A stretch of DNA of 64,000 bases. It comes from Malus domestica. Its lineage: Eukaryota > Streptophyta > Magnoliopsida > Rosales > Rosaceae. Every line of letters begins with the position of its first letter. The stretch's first letter is position 1. The notes under the pieces were generated by a model. The model made no database searches. It saw nothing but the letters and a program-made list of their open reading frames with translations, and was not told the origin of the DNA. Shown piece after piece: positions 22,037 through 38,794 of the stretch. The translations under genes and the position numbers were made by a program. The stretch spans positions 25,002,001 to 25,066,000 of the forward strand of contig NC_091674.1 in assembly GCF_042453785.1 (NCBI RefSeq), written 5' to 3'.

Positions 22037-23110
22037 AAGAATAAAGATTGGGGAAGCATCTCCAGAAATTTCTCATGTATGAATAAACAAAGACTGGGCA
22101 ATTTCTGTCGAAGTTTCACTTATATGGATATTTAAACCCCCAAAGAGGAGTTGTATCCTTTTTCTTATCTCTCTCAAATGGTCTTTGGAAAAAGATGGAA
22201 AGTTCTTCATTTTGCATGGACACATTCAGATTGTCAGTCCCAAAGAGAAACCAAGCAGATGAATACTAACACAATACAATAGATGCGTACAAATAATTTG
22301 TCAAAAAAAAGTTTAACTAAATTTTACACTCTTCAGGTTTCTGAGTGATTTTTCGTAGGAAAAGGAAGCATAAGACATTCGTCCCAGTATTTTCTCACGC
22401 AGGAAAGGCCTAAAAAATGGAGGCTAACACTGTTGTTGGAAGTTTGGTGATTTTATAACGAGAAAAAGCCTCATTCCCTCTATCAATTTCTTTCATTCAC
22501 CTTCAGTCCTCTCTTTTCGACTCGAAAAGTGCACCATCATCAACAAATCAGGCATCATTTTCAGCTTATCTGATTAGGGGTGGGCAAATGAGCCTTGGGC
22601 CTGCGAGTTGGGACGGGTCCAAGTGGTTCGGGGCGGGTCTAAAAATTCTAAATAGAAAACGGAATGGGGTGGGACGGGTCCAAAATTTTGAGAAAACAGG
22701 CACCCGGCCCGAACCGTTTCCACCTTTGATTTAATATCACTCAAATCAACATCGTTGATTCCCAACCCTATCACAAGTCACAACACTTTATCTCTCTCTG
22801 AATCTCAATCTCAAAGACTCAGACTTGTAGTGGCGCAACCAGTCAAGCTCATCCTTTGTCCCCATCTCTCTCGCTCATGTCTCCCAATCCCAACTCGATG
22901 TGTCTATCTCCCGACTCCGGCAGTAGAAGATTCCATTTTCAAAACCAGATCCAACCTCAAAATTAGAACTTGAATCCCAGAAAACCCAAAAAAAATCTGT
23001 AGTGGGATGAATTTGAAATTTTCAATTACACATGCACCCAGAAAACCCAAACCAGATCCAACCCCCATCTCCTACCTTTGAGCCAATCACACATGCAGTG
23101 GGATATATAA
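22037..23110. other. P450 3' flank and intergenic DNA
   Basis: After the P450 stop comes AT-rich DNA. Around 22575-22735 lies GGGGTGGGCAAATGAGCC followed by GGGACGGGTCC repeats, a pattern seen at the ends of many plant hAT-like non-autonomous elements. I could not define both ends. No gene seen. Confidence 0.4.
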
Positions 23111-23114
23111 TAAT

Positions 23115-23347
23115 TTTAGTTAATTGACCAAAAAACCAAAGGGGTTCTAGTTAAACCTTAATAAACCCGAGCTGAAGCATAGAAATAGTGGTTCCAGTTT
23201 AACCTCTTTTCCTCGCTTCCCTATTCTCTTTTCTCTTCCATGGCGACTGTAGTGCTACTAGTATCCGAGCCCACCCGAAAGCAACCCCGGCCGGGTCGGG
23301 GCGGATTCAAAGCCCATGAACTATCCGAAGAAAAGGCCCGAGTGTAA
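23115..23347 (+). pseudogene. truncated duplicate of the ELP3 5' end
   Basis: This copies the promoter-proximal and first-exon sequence of ELP3 found at 31740-31985. Shared runs include GGTTCTAGTTAAACCTTAAT, GGTTCCAGTTTAACCTCTTT and AAGCAACCCCGGCCGGGTCG. An ATG at 23240 opens a 35-codon frame ([20 protein letters not shown] onward) that keeps the ELP3 reading frame up to EEKARV. It then stops at TAA where unrelated sequence TGTAACGCCCC begins. The remaining ~530 codons are missing. It lies 8.6 kb upstream of the real gene, across TELO2, in the same orientation. Confidence 0.9.
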
Positions 23348-25106
23348 CGCCCCAGCTCCAAAATATTTATTTTCGGGAAATAATTCTAATGATAGGCCCA
23401 ATTCAATTCTCTTGTTTGATTTATTATCAGTACACTTTATTCTTTAATTAAATTTTTTTTCCTAACTACTCACATAAGTATCCCCCAAACTTACTTAGCA
23501 AAACGTACGTTTATATTTTGACTTTAACACCAATACCTTCATATACACTCTATTTCCCAAGAAGAGATCAAACTCAATTGTCCAATTACCATAATTACAT
23601 AATTTCCTGCTTAAATTTATTAAACGTTCACACAATTTATAACTAGAATTTATATATACAAAACATAAGATTTCCTTTTATAATAAAATTCCAAACTCCT
23701 TACTTAGTTCAATTTCTCAATCAAAGCTTTGTCTCGTTTATTTAATCTCACTTATTGTGTGGCTGCATCTAACATCTCATTAGACTGCTTACGTACCCTA
23801 AACCGGGATCAAACCATTCACATTTCCAAAATTCAAACCAAATCCAAATATATTCATTTAATCCAACATATACCACAATCGTATTAATATTCAAACCACA
23901 TCAGTTAGGTCTCAATAGCATAATTAGAATAACAAAATTCGCATAAAAACACAATGTCGGCTCCCTGACCGTGCGCTGCCGCAGCCACCTTCGCACCCAG
24001 CTCGCCGGAGAATTCAACTATTTCTAAAAATTCTAAAAAATCATAGAAATGAAGATCTCAAAGAGTAGAGCAAACTTTATATCTGTGGACAAGTCCAATT
24101 TGGCCTGGAAAAGCTCCAATTTGCCTCGAACCCGCCGGAAACCCTATAAATGGGTGGCCTCAAAACCTCACCTTCGGTGCTCCGCCGCCTCTACCATTGT
24201 TTGGTTTTTGTTCCAGACCTCAAGGGGAGTCTAATGGTGGTGGAGATGGATGTAGTTTGCTTCAGATTTAGTTGATTCGAACACACACCCGTCGCACCCC
24301 ATCGTGCGGTTTCTCCTGATTTAAAGTCCAAATCCCTATATTTTTGGGATGTAATAGAAAGAGGGAAGGTTGTGGAGGGGTTTCCAAGTGGTTGTTTGAT
24401 GTAATATGATCCTCCGTTTCTCTTTTCTCTCCTTTCTCCTCCCGGTTCTCTCTCTCCCTGGTCACCCTCCCCCTCCCCCCCCCATTCCTTCTTCCTTTTT
24501 CTCCTTTTCTATCATTTCCTTACCAAAATGTCTCTAACTTTAAACGTTAATAACTTCTTCGTTATAACTCCGTTTCACAAACGGTTTGCCCCCACGCGTT
24601 CGTGAGATCAAGCTCTATTCAAAAATTAAACTTGTGACCTTGAAAGGTCTACACATTTTAAATAAATAATTTCCAAACTTCCAACTTCGTAGCTAGTTTA
24701 ATTTAAAACTAAACTAAATTAAATTATTATAAATTCTCAAAAAATCATATAAAATCTCAAGAATACAAATACGTAATTTAAAACAATTTAGGAGGTTTGG
24801 TTTAACATTTCTCTAAAATCTAATTATTTTCAAGTGAAAAAGATAAAAGAAAATAAAAAATTCATTGGATGATCATTTTTACCAAACTTCCCCCCCCCCA
24901 TTAAATTGCTAATATTAAAAGAAAAAAAAAGTTTAAATAAAAACTAAAAAGATTAAAACAAAGTTAACAAACGCAGCCGTGAAGTCTCGAACCGTCTCTT
25001 CCGAAACTGATTATTTCTGCCGCCGAAAAGCAGACTCGCTGCGTATCGGCCAACAAAATTTCGGCCGCGAAAAGCTTCAGATTGTTGTAGAGAGCAACAA
25101 ACAAAC
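23348..25106. other. TE-like region between the ELP3 fragment and TELO2
   Basis: The sequence abutting the ELP3 fragment begins TGTAACGCCCCAGCTCC, a start common in Gypsy-type LTRs. It runs through AT-rich DNA, a GC-rich patch near 23960-24020, a C/T-rich tract at 24400-24520, and homopolymer runs of C near 24470 and 24890. No matching right end or target duplication was found, so a solo LTR is only a possibility. The last ~150 bp hold the TELO2 5' UTR. Confidence 0.35.
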
Positions 25107-28100
25107 ATGGAGAAGAAAGGTCCGAAAACACGAAGCGAAGTAGAAGAGAAACTTCTTGAGAAAGTAGGAGAAGCAATCGCAACCGTGAAGAAGGCGAAGC
25201 ACGTAGACCAAGTCATCTGCGCACTTCACTCCCTCGCCGTTCTTCTCTTCCCTCTCGACGCCTCTCTTCTCTCAGGTAACTTTTCAGCTTCTGCGTTTCA
25301 CCCGAAAAGTCTCGATTTTCCGAGTTCCTGAACTGGCTGTTTGGTTTCCGAGAAAATTCCAAAACCGAAAGTTTGCAAATTTGTTCACTTCTTGTGTCGT
25401 TTGATTGAAAATGAAACAAAAGAAATGTTTTACGAGCTGACTGTATTGAAAATGAAACAAAAGAAATGTTTTACGAGCTGACTGTTTTGGAATTTCAGGT
25501 GCTATTGACGAGCAATACAGAGAGCAGGTGAGCTATTGGCTGATGTGAAATTTGAAATTTTGAAATTTCACGAATTTTTATCGAAATTTATTTGTTGCAG
25601 CGAGTTTTCTTAGATATTTGAGCTTCTGTGATTGTGTTGTGTGCAGATAATTAGTTCCGAGGCTCCTTCTGCAGCTGAGAGAAGAGAGTGGTGGCAGGCA
25701 TTCTACGGAGGAGCTGCATTTTCGACATTTGCTCGGTTTCTGTTAATTGGTACTTTTCTTAGCTCTAAAATTCGAGTTTTGGGAAGAGAAATATATGTAA
25801 GTCAGTCAAATCACCAACACTCTAGGCGTGTAGAGAAGGGCGTTGAATCAAATGGAGGTTTATAAAACGTAAAGATTATAATTTATAGCTGATTTTCGTG
25901 GAGATTCTTGAGGAAAATTTGGCATCTCTTTCATTGGTTTTGGCTCACCCATTTTTTTTACTGTTGATGCTTTTGTGCATTCCTTTACATATGATTTGTT
26001 TTGGTGTTGTGTGCAGATTTTGCTTCCAACTGGCTAGCTTGTTTCCCCTTATCAGCACGTAAACATGTGTATGATGTTTTCTTTGTTCATGGACTTGCCA
26101 CCGAGGTAGTTCAGACCCTGGTCCCTTGTTTGCAGAAGAGTGGAGGTGATGATCTTGATGTTAAGGCCATTCACTCTAATACTGAAAGGTACGGAATAAG
26201 GGCATGTTACTGTCTGGTGGTTAGTTGAAAACAATAAAGGGTTCAGTCATTCCACTATCTATCGTGTGGATTTAGGATAGATATCTGAAATATCATTCTT
26301 TACTAACACTTAACCTCTCGGACTTTTTTCTACCATTACACAGATTACTCATACTCTGCTTGCTTGAAAATAATGGGGTGCTCCAGGTGGCTAGAGAATT
26401 CGGTGGTTCTTGCCAATCTGAAGATTATATAAATGAAAATCTTAAGCCAGCTGTATCTAGAGTGGCACAGATTGTTGCATCCATACCTGACAAAGCACAA
26501 TTGAGAGCTCCAACATCTCTTTCTTCACAGTATCCTTTTATCTCTTGTGCTGGATAATTGTACCAAATACTTGTGTATACTTAGAAAAAGTGTATTCCAT
26601 GATAATGGTTATAGTTTAAATTTTCTATTTTGATTATTTTAACATAGTGCAGTTAGAAATATGATAGCTCTACTTATTTGCAGATCAAAATTTTTCCGTT
26701 ACTGCCAATTTTTTGTTTATCTTGACATAAGTACTATAGTTTGTTCTTCAAGCAAGTTACAGTTCAGCTTCTTTCTCTAGCAGAAGAGAGGAATACAAAT
26801 CTATTAGATGGAGCGTTTCTTAAAAGTGACATGAATGGGACATTACTATTTGCTGGGGAAACATTTTCTCGTATATGTCGACGTGGATCTGTAGGTAACT
26901 ATTATAATTTTAAGCATCACAGTGGAGAAACGGTTTGTGCAAGAATTGCATTTATTCTCTGGTCAGTAGAGCATGACAATTGATATGCAAGAGTATTCTG
27001 GTAAGATGTCGATGGATTTGTAATCAAAGTGTTCTTCTTTTTTGAGTTTTTCACAGATGTACTTTTAAGCGAGATAATCCCCCGGATTCTTGGTCACGTA
27101 CGGAGCTTATTATCATCAAATATAGAGCCAGTTGTCTCAGATGTTTTTGAATCAAACCCAGAATCCCAATTTTGGCTGAATGTGATACAAGCAATGAGCG
27201 ATTCATATGCTGTAGAAAGAATGTCTGAGCAACTTTTGCATCAGCTTGCATCTGAAAGTGTCAGTGATGTTGAAGCCTACTGGATTCTTTGGCTATTATT
27301 TCATCGGGTTTCTCAATACCAGATATCAGTGAGGTCAGTGAATATATTTCCTTTCCTTCACCCTCTTCTCCCTGGTTTTATCTGAAGTCGAAATTGATTT
27401 AGCAGAATTGGTTTTTTGCCATCAATCTTGACTTTTTTTTTGGGTAGTAATTTCTGAAATATTGGATCCAAGCATGTGATTACTGTTATGTCTTTTATTA
27501 CATCATCAGATAGGCATATAGTAGAAAAAGTTCATGTCAGTAAGGTTTCTGAGCGAATGAAACTCACTTCGTTGAAGCTCTATTATCTATGGGAAAGAAT
27601 GCATTGTTTTGCTACTAGTTCATTTTGCAGTATTGTTTTGTGTTATACAAGGATTTAATTTCAGATTTCCTGTTTATTAGGTCAATGTTTTCTGACAAAT
27701 TTTTACTCTGGAAAGTATTTCCTGTTTGCTGCCTGCGATGGATCCTTCAGTTTGCTATTCTTGAACGCCCACCTGATAGTAATTCACTCGCTAAAGGTCA
27801 CAATACCCGAAATTTCTTGGACACATTGCAGCATCTGGTAGCAGTATGGTCAAAAAAGGAGTTTGTGCAATCAGCCCCAATGGAGCAGCAAACTTGTATC
27901 CTTCATGTTTTTATCCGGCATCTGATATTAGTCTGCAATAACTCCTGATGATTTTTACGTCTGGCCTTTACATTGGGAAACCTTGTAGACACTACAAGCC
28001 TACAACATAAATATGAAATCCCTGCAACTTATACCTGTAACTTTTCTATAGAAACTACCATTGTTTTATTATACTTATTTTGGAATTTGTTGTCCCTTAA

Positions 28101-30861
28101 TATTGCAATATTAGATGTATCTGCAGCTGTAGGCCTTTCCCTGGAGAAGATGTCTAAAGAGGAACTAGACGAGACTAAGGATGTGATGCACTCAATTCTC
28201 AAAGGAGTGAGCTGTAAATTCTTCACCGTTGTCTCTATCAGTATACTGTCTTGCAAAGTTAGCGATCATTATATATCTTATATTCTTTGCTGGCAGGTAG
28301 GCTGGAAAGCCCAAATCATTTAGTTCGGAAAATGGCCAGCAGTGTTGCTCTAGTGTTCTCCAAGGTGATTGACCCCAACAATCCTCTATACCTTGATGAT
28401 AGCTGCACTGAGGACACTGTCAACTGGGAATTTGGGTTGTCTACCCCTGAGAAAGTGACTTCAGGAACCTCAAGTTGCATACAACAGGGTATAGACAATC
28501 CTGAAGCATCTACTACCTCAGTGCTGGAAAAGGACTTAACCCGTAAAGCCAATGATGGTATATCAAGTAATGGGAAGAGTAAAAATAGGAAATCATATGA
28601 ACCGAAGTTGGTTGACCCAGACGAGATCATCGATCCAGTTACACTAAATTATGAGTCGGGCTCTGATGACAATGAAAATGACGATGCTAGTGAGAGTTCT
28701 GATGTTTCAAGTGAGTCATCTTTACAGCCATATGATTTGTCAGATGATGACACAGATTTGAAAAGAAAATTTTCACAGTTGGTTGATGTAGTTGCAGCAC
28801 TTCGGAAATCCGATGATGCTGATGGGGTAAGTAAACCAAGTTCGTAGGTTTAAAATTTAGTCAGATGATCTTCTTACAATAATCAGTAGTAAGTTACCCA
28901 AGTGGGATGAATATTATCCCTGGCTCCTTGATCATTAATTTTACTTTCATATTGCAGGTGGAGAATGCTCTTAATGTTGCTGAAAAACTTGTCCGAGCAT
29001 CACCTGATGAGCTTAAGCACGTAGCGAGTGATCTTGTGAGAACTCTTGTACAGGTTCGTTGTTCTGACTTGGCTGTAGAAGGTGAGGAAGATTCAGCTGA
29101 AGACAAGAGACAAAGAGCATTGGTTGCTTTGCTCGTGACATGTCCATTGGAATCTCTGGAGACATTAAACAAACTACTGTATTCTCCTAGTATAGATGTC
29201 AGTCAACGCATAATGATACTTGATGTCATGACGGAGGCTGCTCAGGAGCTTGCTCATACCAAAATTATGAAGCCTAAACAGGCTAAGGCACTCATATCAA
29301 CCACGTCAGAGACCCAGGCTTGGTTCTTGCCTAGTGACATAGGGCCTGCTGGAGCTGGTCCCTGGAAAGAGATTTCAGAATCAAAATCTTTACTGAATTG
29401 GACAAATCGTTATGAGAGGGAACTTCCTTCAAAACCTGGTCAGATTAAGAGAGGAAAGACACGCCAGAGGAGCCTAAAATCAGCAGATTGGCAAGAAGCC
29501 CAAATAGAATGGTCCCATAATAAATTTCCAGTGTATGCAGCAGCGTTTATGCTCCCTGCCATGCAGGGCTTTGATAAGAAAAGGCAGGGTGTTGACTTGC
29601 TTGATAGAGACTTTCTCGTCCTGGGGAAACTCATATATATGCTTGGAGTTTGTATGAAATGTGCAGCCATGCATCCAGAAGCATCTGTACTCGCTGCCCC
29701 TCTTCTAGATATGCTAAGATCCAGGTACTGAACAGAGAACAAAAACAGCAAACAACATTTCAAAATGTTACCAGACCCTTTATGTTGACCTTGAGGCGCA
29801 TACCTTATGTCTGCAAACATATTTAAAACGGTCTTTTGACTTGGCTGCAAAAAAATTCTGAGAATAAAATGATGATTAGGTTATGGTTTTCTAACAGCAC
29901 ATTTCTCATTGAACTTATGCATTCAACCGTATTTTATGTCACTAAAACTGTGGTTTTAACTACATGCAGGGAGATATGTCATCACAAGGAAGCTTATGTT
30001 AGAAAAGCTGCCCTTTTTGCAGCTTCGTGCGTACTGCTATCACTTCATCCCTCTTATGTAGCAACCTCTTTGGTTGAAGGAAATGTTGAAATTTCTAGCG
30101 GGCTTGAATGGGTGCGCACATGGGCCCTTCATGTAGCTGAATCTGACAGTGATAGAGAGTGCTACACGGTAAGCAACTAATCCTTGAACTGCCCAAGGGT
30201 TTGCAAATCATGCAGTCCTGTTATCTTCATCTCTGTTGGCATGTTATACTCACTAATTTTGAACGTGCACACGACCATACATGCATTGGAGAAGGTTTGG
30301 GGGGCAAGATTATAAGTTTTTGAACCCCTCCACTCCAAATTGGAGATGGTCGAAGGACATCGTGATTTTTATCAAAAACCATTTCTTGAACTTTATACTC
30401 TTACTTTGATTGAGGAGGGTGCATTTGCTGATGTCATATTTCTTAAATTGCGTAAGTTTTGAAATGGAGCAACGGTATTCATCCCCCTATCACAGCTACC
30501 ATCACATGCTGTTCATCCGATGTGTGGTTTTGAATTGGTGTATGCATGAACGTTCTGCCCCCCCCCACGCCCGAAACCTTTCTCCATGCATTGCCAGCTC
30601 TCTTATCTTCGTTGATTGTTTCTAATTGCGACAACGTCCATTGAATTTACCTGTGTCCCCATGACTTGTTGCTCACATGCTTTTTTCGTGTTGTAGATGG
30701 CTATGGCATGCCTGCAACTCCACGCTGAGATGGCCCTCCAAGCTTCCCGAGCACTAGAGTCAGCGGAAAGTACATCCATGGCGAAGAAGAATATCGGGCT
30801 ACCTTCCAGTCTATCCAAGGGGACAATTATCATCCCCCACTCCAATGTCATCAAATACTAA
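25107..30861 (+). CDS. TELO2: TELO2/TEL2-like telomere length regulation protein
   Basis: Predicted TTT-complex subunit that with TTI1, TTI2 and Hsp90 helps mature PIKK kinases (TOR, ATM, ATR). It is 955 residues in 13 exons: 25107-25275, 25499-25527, 25647-25749, 26017-26188, 26344-26529, 26740-26894, 27057-27333, 27681-27895, 28115-28213, 28297-28826, 28958-29724, 29970-30168, 30697-30861. All borders are GT/AG and in phase. It is a helical-repeat protein without a catalytic motif. Recognisable stretches are LSSHLFFKQ (across exons 5/6), the acidic linker near residues 510-560, and the C-terminal TEL2 domain including CPLESLETLNKLLYS and NKFPVYAAAFMLPAMQGFDK. The start MEKKGPKTR is the first ATG of the frame. 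From memory, Arabidopsis EMB2423 (At3g48470) is the counterpart and is embryo-essential. No lesion seen. Confidence 0.93.
25404..25485. repeat. 41-bp perfect tandem duplication in TELO2 intron 1
   Basis: ATTGAAAATGAAACAAAAGA and the following 21 bases are repeated exactly, copy 1 at 25404-25444 and copy 2 at 25445-25485. Perfect identity suggests a recent, possibly polymorphic duplication. It sits just upstream of the exon 2 acceptor. Confidence 0.9.
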
Positions 30862-31886
30862 AGCTTATTGGTTTTATCAACCAAAATGATCGAAATTATG
30901 TCGGCCTTCTGTTTGTACAGTTCACGCCGCTGGTTAATATCACTGTTTTTCTTCTCTTTCGAAATTGTCGATTTGTACTTTCTCCTCAGAAACTAGCAAT
31001 GAAGATTTACTTCTCAAGTTTGAATCCCCCTCTCTTTTGAGCATTATTCTATTTTGAAAGAGGCAAATACGACAAACAACAGATTTTTTATAAATTTTTA
31101 CTATTATTAAGGGAGGAGAGAGTTCGAAACTATTACAATAATTTAGGGGGACGACAAAGTTTTGAGTCTGAACGTATGGGTAGAAACCCAAAAATCTTAT
31201 GCATTAAGATATTGGACCGCATGCACACAAATAACATATTCTACAAAAGGATATAACGAGTTAAAAGAAACACATTTATCAAATAAAATCTTAATACATA
31301 TGGATATGTATGTGGTAGCTTTGCCCTGATGAATATGGTCTCCCGAGATTGAAACCCTATGTCTTAATCTAGCTTATAGAGCGTTTGTAATAAAAAGAAG
31401 GGCTAACTCCATTTTACACTTGGAAGTTTGGGTGTGTTCTTCAATTTACACTCTAAACTTTTCATAAATTATTTTTAAAGTTTCAATTTGTACACCTATA
31501 ATTAATGAAAAGAAACAGTTGCTTCCAAGTGATGAAATATCTCTGTAAGTCTTCTCAGCCTCCGAAATGAGTAGATAACCGTGACTTGCCACTAGTTATT
31601 CTCCTTAAAAAAAAAAACAAAAAAAAAACGCATTCCTCTTCTAGGAATACATTTTAATAAAAAATAAAAAAAATCTATCCCTACAAATTACTGTTTCATT
31701 GTTATAATAAGATGTGTTTGGATATTTACTTGGAGTCTGTTTAAATGACCAAAAAACCAAAAAGGTTTGATAAAAAGAAAAAACCAAAAAGGTTCTAGTT
31801 AAACCTTAATAAACCCGAGCTTAAGCGTAGAAACGGCGGTTCCAGTTTAACCTCTTTTCCTCGCTTCCCTCTTTCCGCTCTCTCCC
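30862..31886. other. TELO2 3' flank and ELP3 promoter region
   Basis: AT-rich, with A-runs near 31605-31675. The last ~150 bp hold the ELP3 promoter/5' UTR, including CCAAAAAGG words repeated at 31750-31795 and the C/T-rich leader CTCTTTTCCTCGCTTCCCTC. This leader is the part shared with the truncated ELP3 copy at 23.1 kb. No TATA box stands out. Confidence 0.45.
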
Positions 31887-35650
<3,764 letters not shown>

Positions 35651-35731
35651 CGAGATAAAAAAAACTAGTTTCGTACAGTTTTGTAACTCGATCCTAAACA
35701 AGTTGTAACTTCCATTGCATAACCAGTTTGT

Positions 35732-37141
35732 ATGTTTTGAGCTTCCAATACACAATTTGTTTGCTATTTACTCTCATTGTGGTCATCGCTTTAATTCCAT
35801 TCTTTTCACTTTGGTCCTCCCAATTTTTAGATTGTTTTCAATTTCATCCACCCACTCACCTTGCTGGCTCACGTCTTTTCGTACATTGTCCGTTTTGGTC
35901 GACATTGGAGGAAATGAGTTACATGGAATGGAATGAGTTACCATTATGCAGCGTTTTGGTTTAATAATATATGGGTGGGGATGTTGGCGATGATTTTATT
36001 TTATGTAAGTTGTTCTCCAATTTGAAACCCAAAATAGTAACTCAGATGTAAGACGGGGCCAACATGGGGCAAGATATTCACAAAATGGATAAAATGAGAC
36101 ACATTTTTGAAGTTGTAACTAAACTCTTCAAATTGATATCTAATCCTTATATGTATCTATCTTTAATCTATAATATCATCGATATATAGTTGGTATTAAA
36201 TTTTTCTACGATATATAGTTGGTATTAAATTTTTCTAAGTCGATATCTAATCGTTGCCTGTATCAATCTTTAATATGTTATGTCATCGATATATCGTTGA
36301 TATTAAAATTTTATCTGTTGATTCAATTTGATTTCTAATCATTTTACACAATGTTTTGAGCTTCCATTTCACGATTTGTTTGCTATTTACTCTCATTGTG
36401 GTCAACTCTTTAATTCCATTATTTTCACTTTGGTCCTCCCAATTTTTAGATTGTTATCATTTTCATCCATTCACTCACCCGGCTGGCTCACGTCTTTTCG
36501 TACATTTTGTCTGTTTTGGTCGACTTTTGAGCAAATGAGTTGCATGGAATGAGTTACCATTATGCGGAATTAGATCCTCTTCTCAGCTCGGGCTAAGAAG
36601 CCTACTGATTAGATCGTTAAATTTTGATCTAACGACTACAATTATTATAATTTTTAGGAAGATGCTCTATTTATAACCATTGGATTAAAATCTAACGATC
36701 CTTGTGTGTTGGTTAGGAGGCTCTTGAGCCCAAAATAAGGAGAGGATCCAATTCCACCATTATGCAGCGTTTTGGTTTAGTAGTATACGGGTTGGGATGT
36801 GTTGGCGATGATTTTATTTTATGTAAGTTATTCTCCTATTTGAAACCCAAAATGATCAACCTAGATGTAGAACGGCCAACATGGGGCAAGATATTCACAA
36901 AACGGGTAAAATGAGACACATTTTTGAAGTTGTAACTAAACTCTTCAAATTGATATATAATCCTTATATGTATCTATCTTTAATCTGTTATGTCATCGAT
37001 ATATCGTTGGTATTAAATTTTTCCAAGTCGATATCTTATCGTTGCCTGTATCAATCTTTGATCTGTTATGTGACCAATATATGGTTGATATTAAATTTTT
37101 ATCTGTTGATGCAATTTGATTTCTAATCATTTTACACAATG
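35732..37141. repeat. two tandem copies of a ~619-bp segment downstream of ELP3
   Basis: The segment starting ATGTTTTGAGCTTCCA at 35732 is repeated from 36351. Both copies end in TTTCTAATCATTTTACACAATG. Copy 1 carries an additional 29-bp tandem repeat (CGATATATAGTTGGTATTAA and following) near 36178-36235. Copy 2 carries a 190-bp MITE. No gene lies inside, and the short frames simply repeat one another. Confidence 0.9.
36566..36755. mobile_element. 190-bp MITE, Mutator-like, with 10-bp target duplication
   Basis: Ends are GGAATTAGATCCTCTTCTC on the left and GAGAGGATCCAATTCC on the right, imperfect terminal inverted repeats of about 16 bp. The flanks ACCATTATGC (36556-36565 and 36756-36765) are identical. 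Copy 1 of the surrounding duplication shows the unfilled site ACCATTATGCAG near 35940. A 9-10 bp duplication suits Mutator-type MITEs. It has no coding capacity. Confidence 0.9.
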
Positions 37142-37294
37142 TCGCGATAATATTTTAACAACGATAAAACGTCGTCGTTCACGTGTTTGATATAGACCAG
37201 TAAACCGGCAAAGCCATTGCCAATTTCGCAATAACGGGCAGAAAGCTATTTGCTCGCGCTCCTCGCTTTATTATCCCGGCTAGGCGGCTCCATT

Positions 37295-38794
37295 ATGCTT
37301 AAATCAAGCTTCGCTCCCATTTTCTCAACCTTTCCCGCCAAACGCCTATCGCCGCCGAAGCCACCGCCGGGCACTATCTTCACCTGCTTCGCACACACTG
37401 CGCCAACTGTTCGACAAAATGCCTCAACCAAAACCCCCGCCACCATTCTCCCGCTTCCCACTTCCGCCTACATCCACCTCCCTTTCTGCCGGAAGCGCTG
37501 CCACTACTGCGACTTCACAATCGTTGCCCTCGGCTCTGCTTCCACCCAAACGGACGATGACCCGCGAATGACGAACTACGTCCAGTTACTCTGCCGAGAA
37601 ATCAACGCCACCAAAGCCGAAAACAGGACCAACCCGCCTCTGGAGACGGTGTTTTTTGGCGGCGGCACGCCGTCTCTTGTGCCGCCAAAGCTCGTTAATT
37701 CCGTTTTGGAGACGTTGAGGTTGAAATTCGGGTTGAGTTCGGAGGCTGAGGTGTCAATGGAGATGGACCCGGGGACTTTCGATGCGAAGAAGATGAGGGG
37801 AATGATGGAGCTGGGTGTGAATAGGGTGTCATTGGGAGTTCAGGCGTTTCAGGAAGAGTTGTTGAAAGCTTGTGGGAGAGCTCATGGTCTTAGGGAAGTC
37901 TACGAGGCTATGGAGATTGTTGGGGAATGTGGGGTTGAGAATTGGAGCGTGGATCTTATCTCTTCTCTGCCTCACCAGACCCCGGAAATGTGGGAGGAGA
38001 GCTTGAGGCTGACGGTTGAGGCTCGTCCGACCCATGTTTCGGTTTATGATTTGCAAGTCGAACAAGGCACGAAATTCGGGTTGTTGTAAGTAATGGTACA
38101 AGTGATGAATTATGTGGTTTGAGTTTCGGAATGAATTTGGTTTTGAAGTTGGAATCTTTTTGCTTGCAGGTACACACCAGGGGAGTTCCCGTTGCCTTCG
38201 GAAACACGGTCAGCTGAGTTTTATAAGATGGCGTCTAGGATGCTTTCGGATGCGGGTTACAACCACTACGAAATTAGCAGTTACTGCAAGAGCGGATATC
38301 ACTGCAGACACAATCTCACTTATTGGAAGAACAAACCTTTCTATGCGTTTGGCCTCGGCTCTGCTAGCTATGTCGATGGTGTGAGGTTTTCGAGACCAAA
38401 GAGGATGAAAGAGTACACAGTTTATGTGGAGAATTTGGAAAATGGATTGGTGGATCACTGCGAAAGTAATCGTACTGCACAGGATATGGCCACGGATGTT
38501 GTTATGCTCTCTCTTAGAACTTCAAGAGGTCTGGATTTGAAGTCTTTCGGAGAAGCATATGGTAGCTCTCTCGTTCTTACTCTTTGCAAGGCCTATAAAC
38601 CTTATGTTGAAAGTGGGCATGTGGTTTTCTTGGATGAACAGAGAAGGGCCCTCACTGCAGATGAATTCGACGCCTTGCAAGTGAACAAGGACGAGACTGA
38701 AAGAAGTCCTGCCTACATTCGGCTTAGTGATCCAGACGGTTTCCTTTTGTCGAATGAATTGATATCGCTTGCATTTGCAGTTGTAGCTCCATAA
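37295..38794 (+). CDS. HemW-like radical SAM protein (coproporphyrinogen III oxidase-like)
   Basis: 471 residues in two exons, 37295-38085 and 38170-38794, joined in phase. The start is the ATG giving MLKSSFAPIFSTF; an in-frame TTG upstream is not a plausible start. The first ~50 residues are rich in Ser, Thr and basic residues, suggesting an organelle transit peptide. The radical SAM signature is HLPFCRKRCHYCDF (Cys65, Cys69, Cys72), followed by VFFGGGTPSLVP and the SAM-binding DLISSLPHQTPE. The C-terminal half has the HemW-type segments HNLTYWKNKPF, FGLGSASY and LSLRTSRGLDL. HemW proteins bind haem and act as haem chaperones, while true HemN makes protoporphyrinogen. Which reaction this plant form serves is not decidable here. 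Organelle targeting is inferred. Confidence 0.92.

Noticed and set aside
23344-24807. Solo Gypsy LTR bounded by TGTAACG...TTTAACA
   Set aside because: The 5-bp flanks do not match and no internal LTR signals were found, so the borders cannot be supported.
37250-37294. Upstream in-frame start for the HemW-like gene
   Set aside because: The codon is TTG, not ATG. The first ATG in frame is at 37295 and gives a sensible transit peptide.
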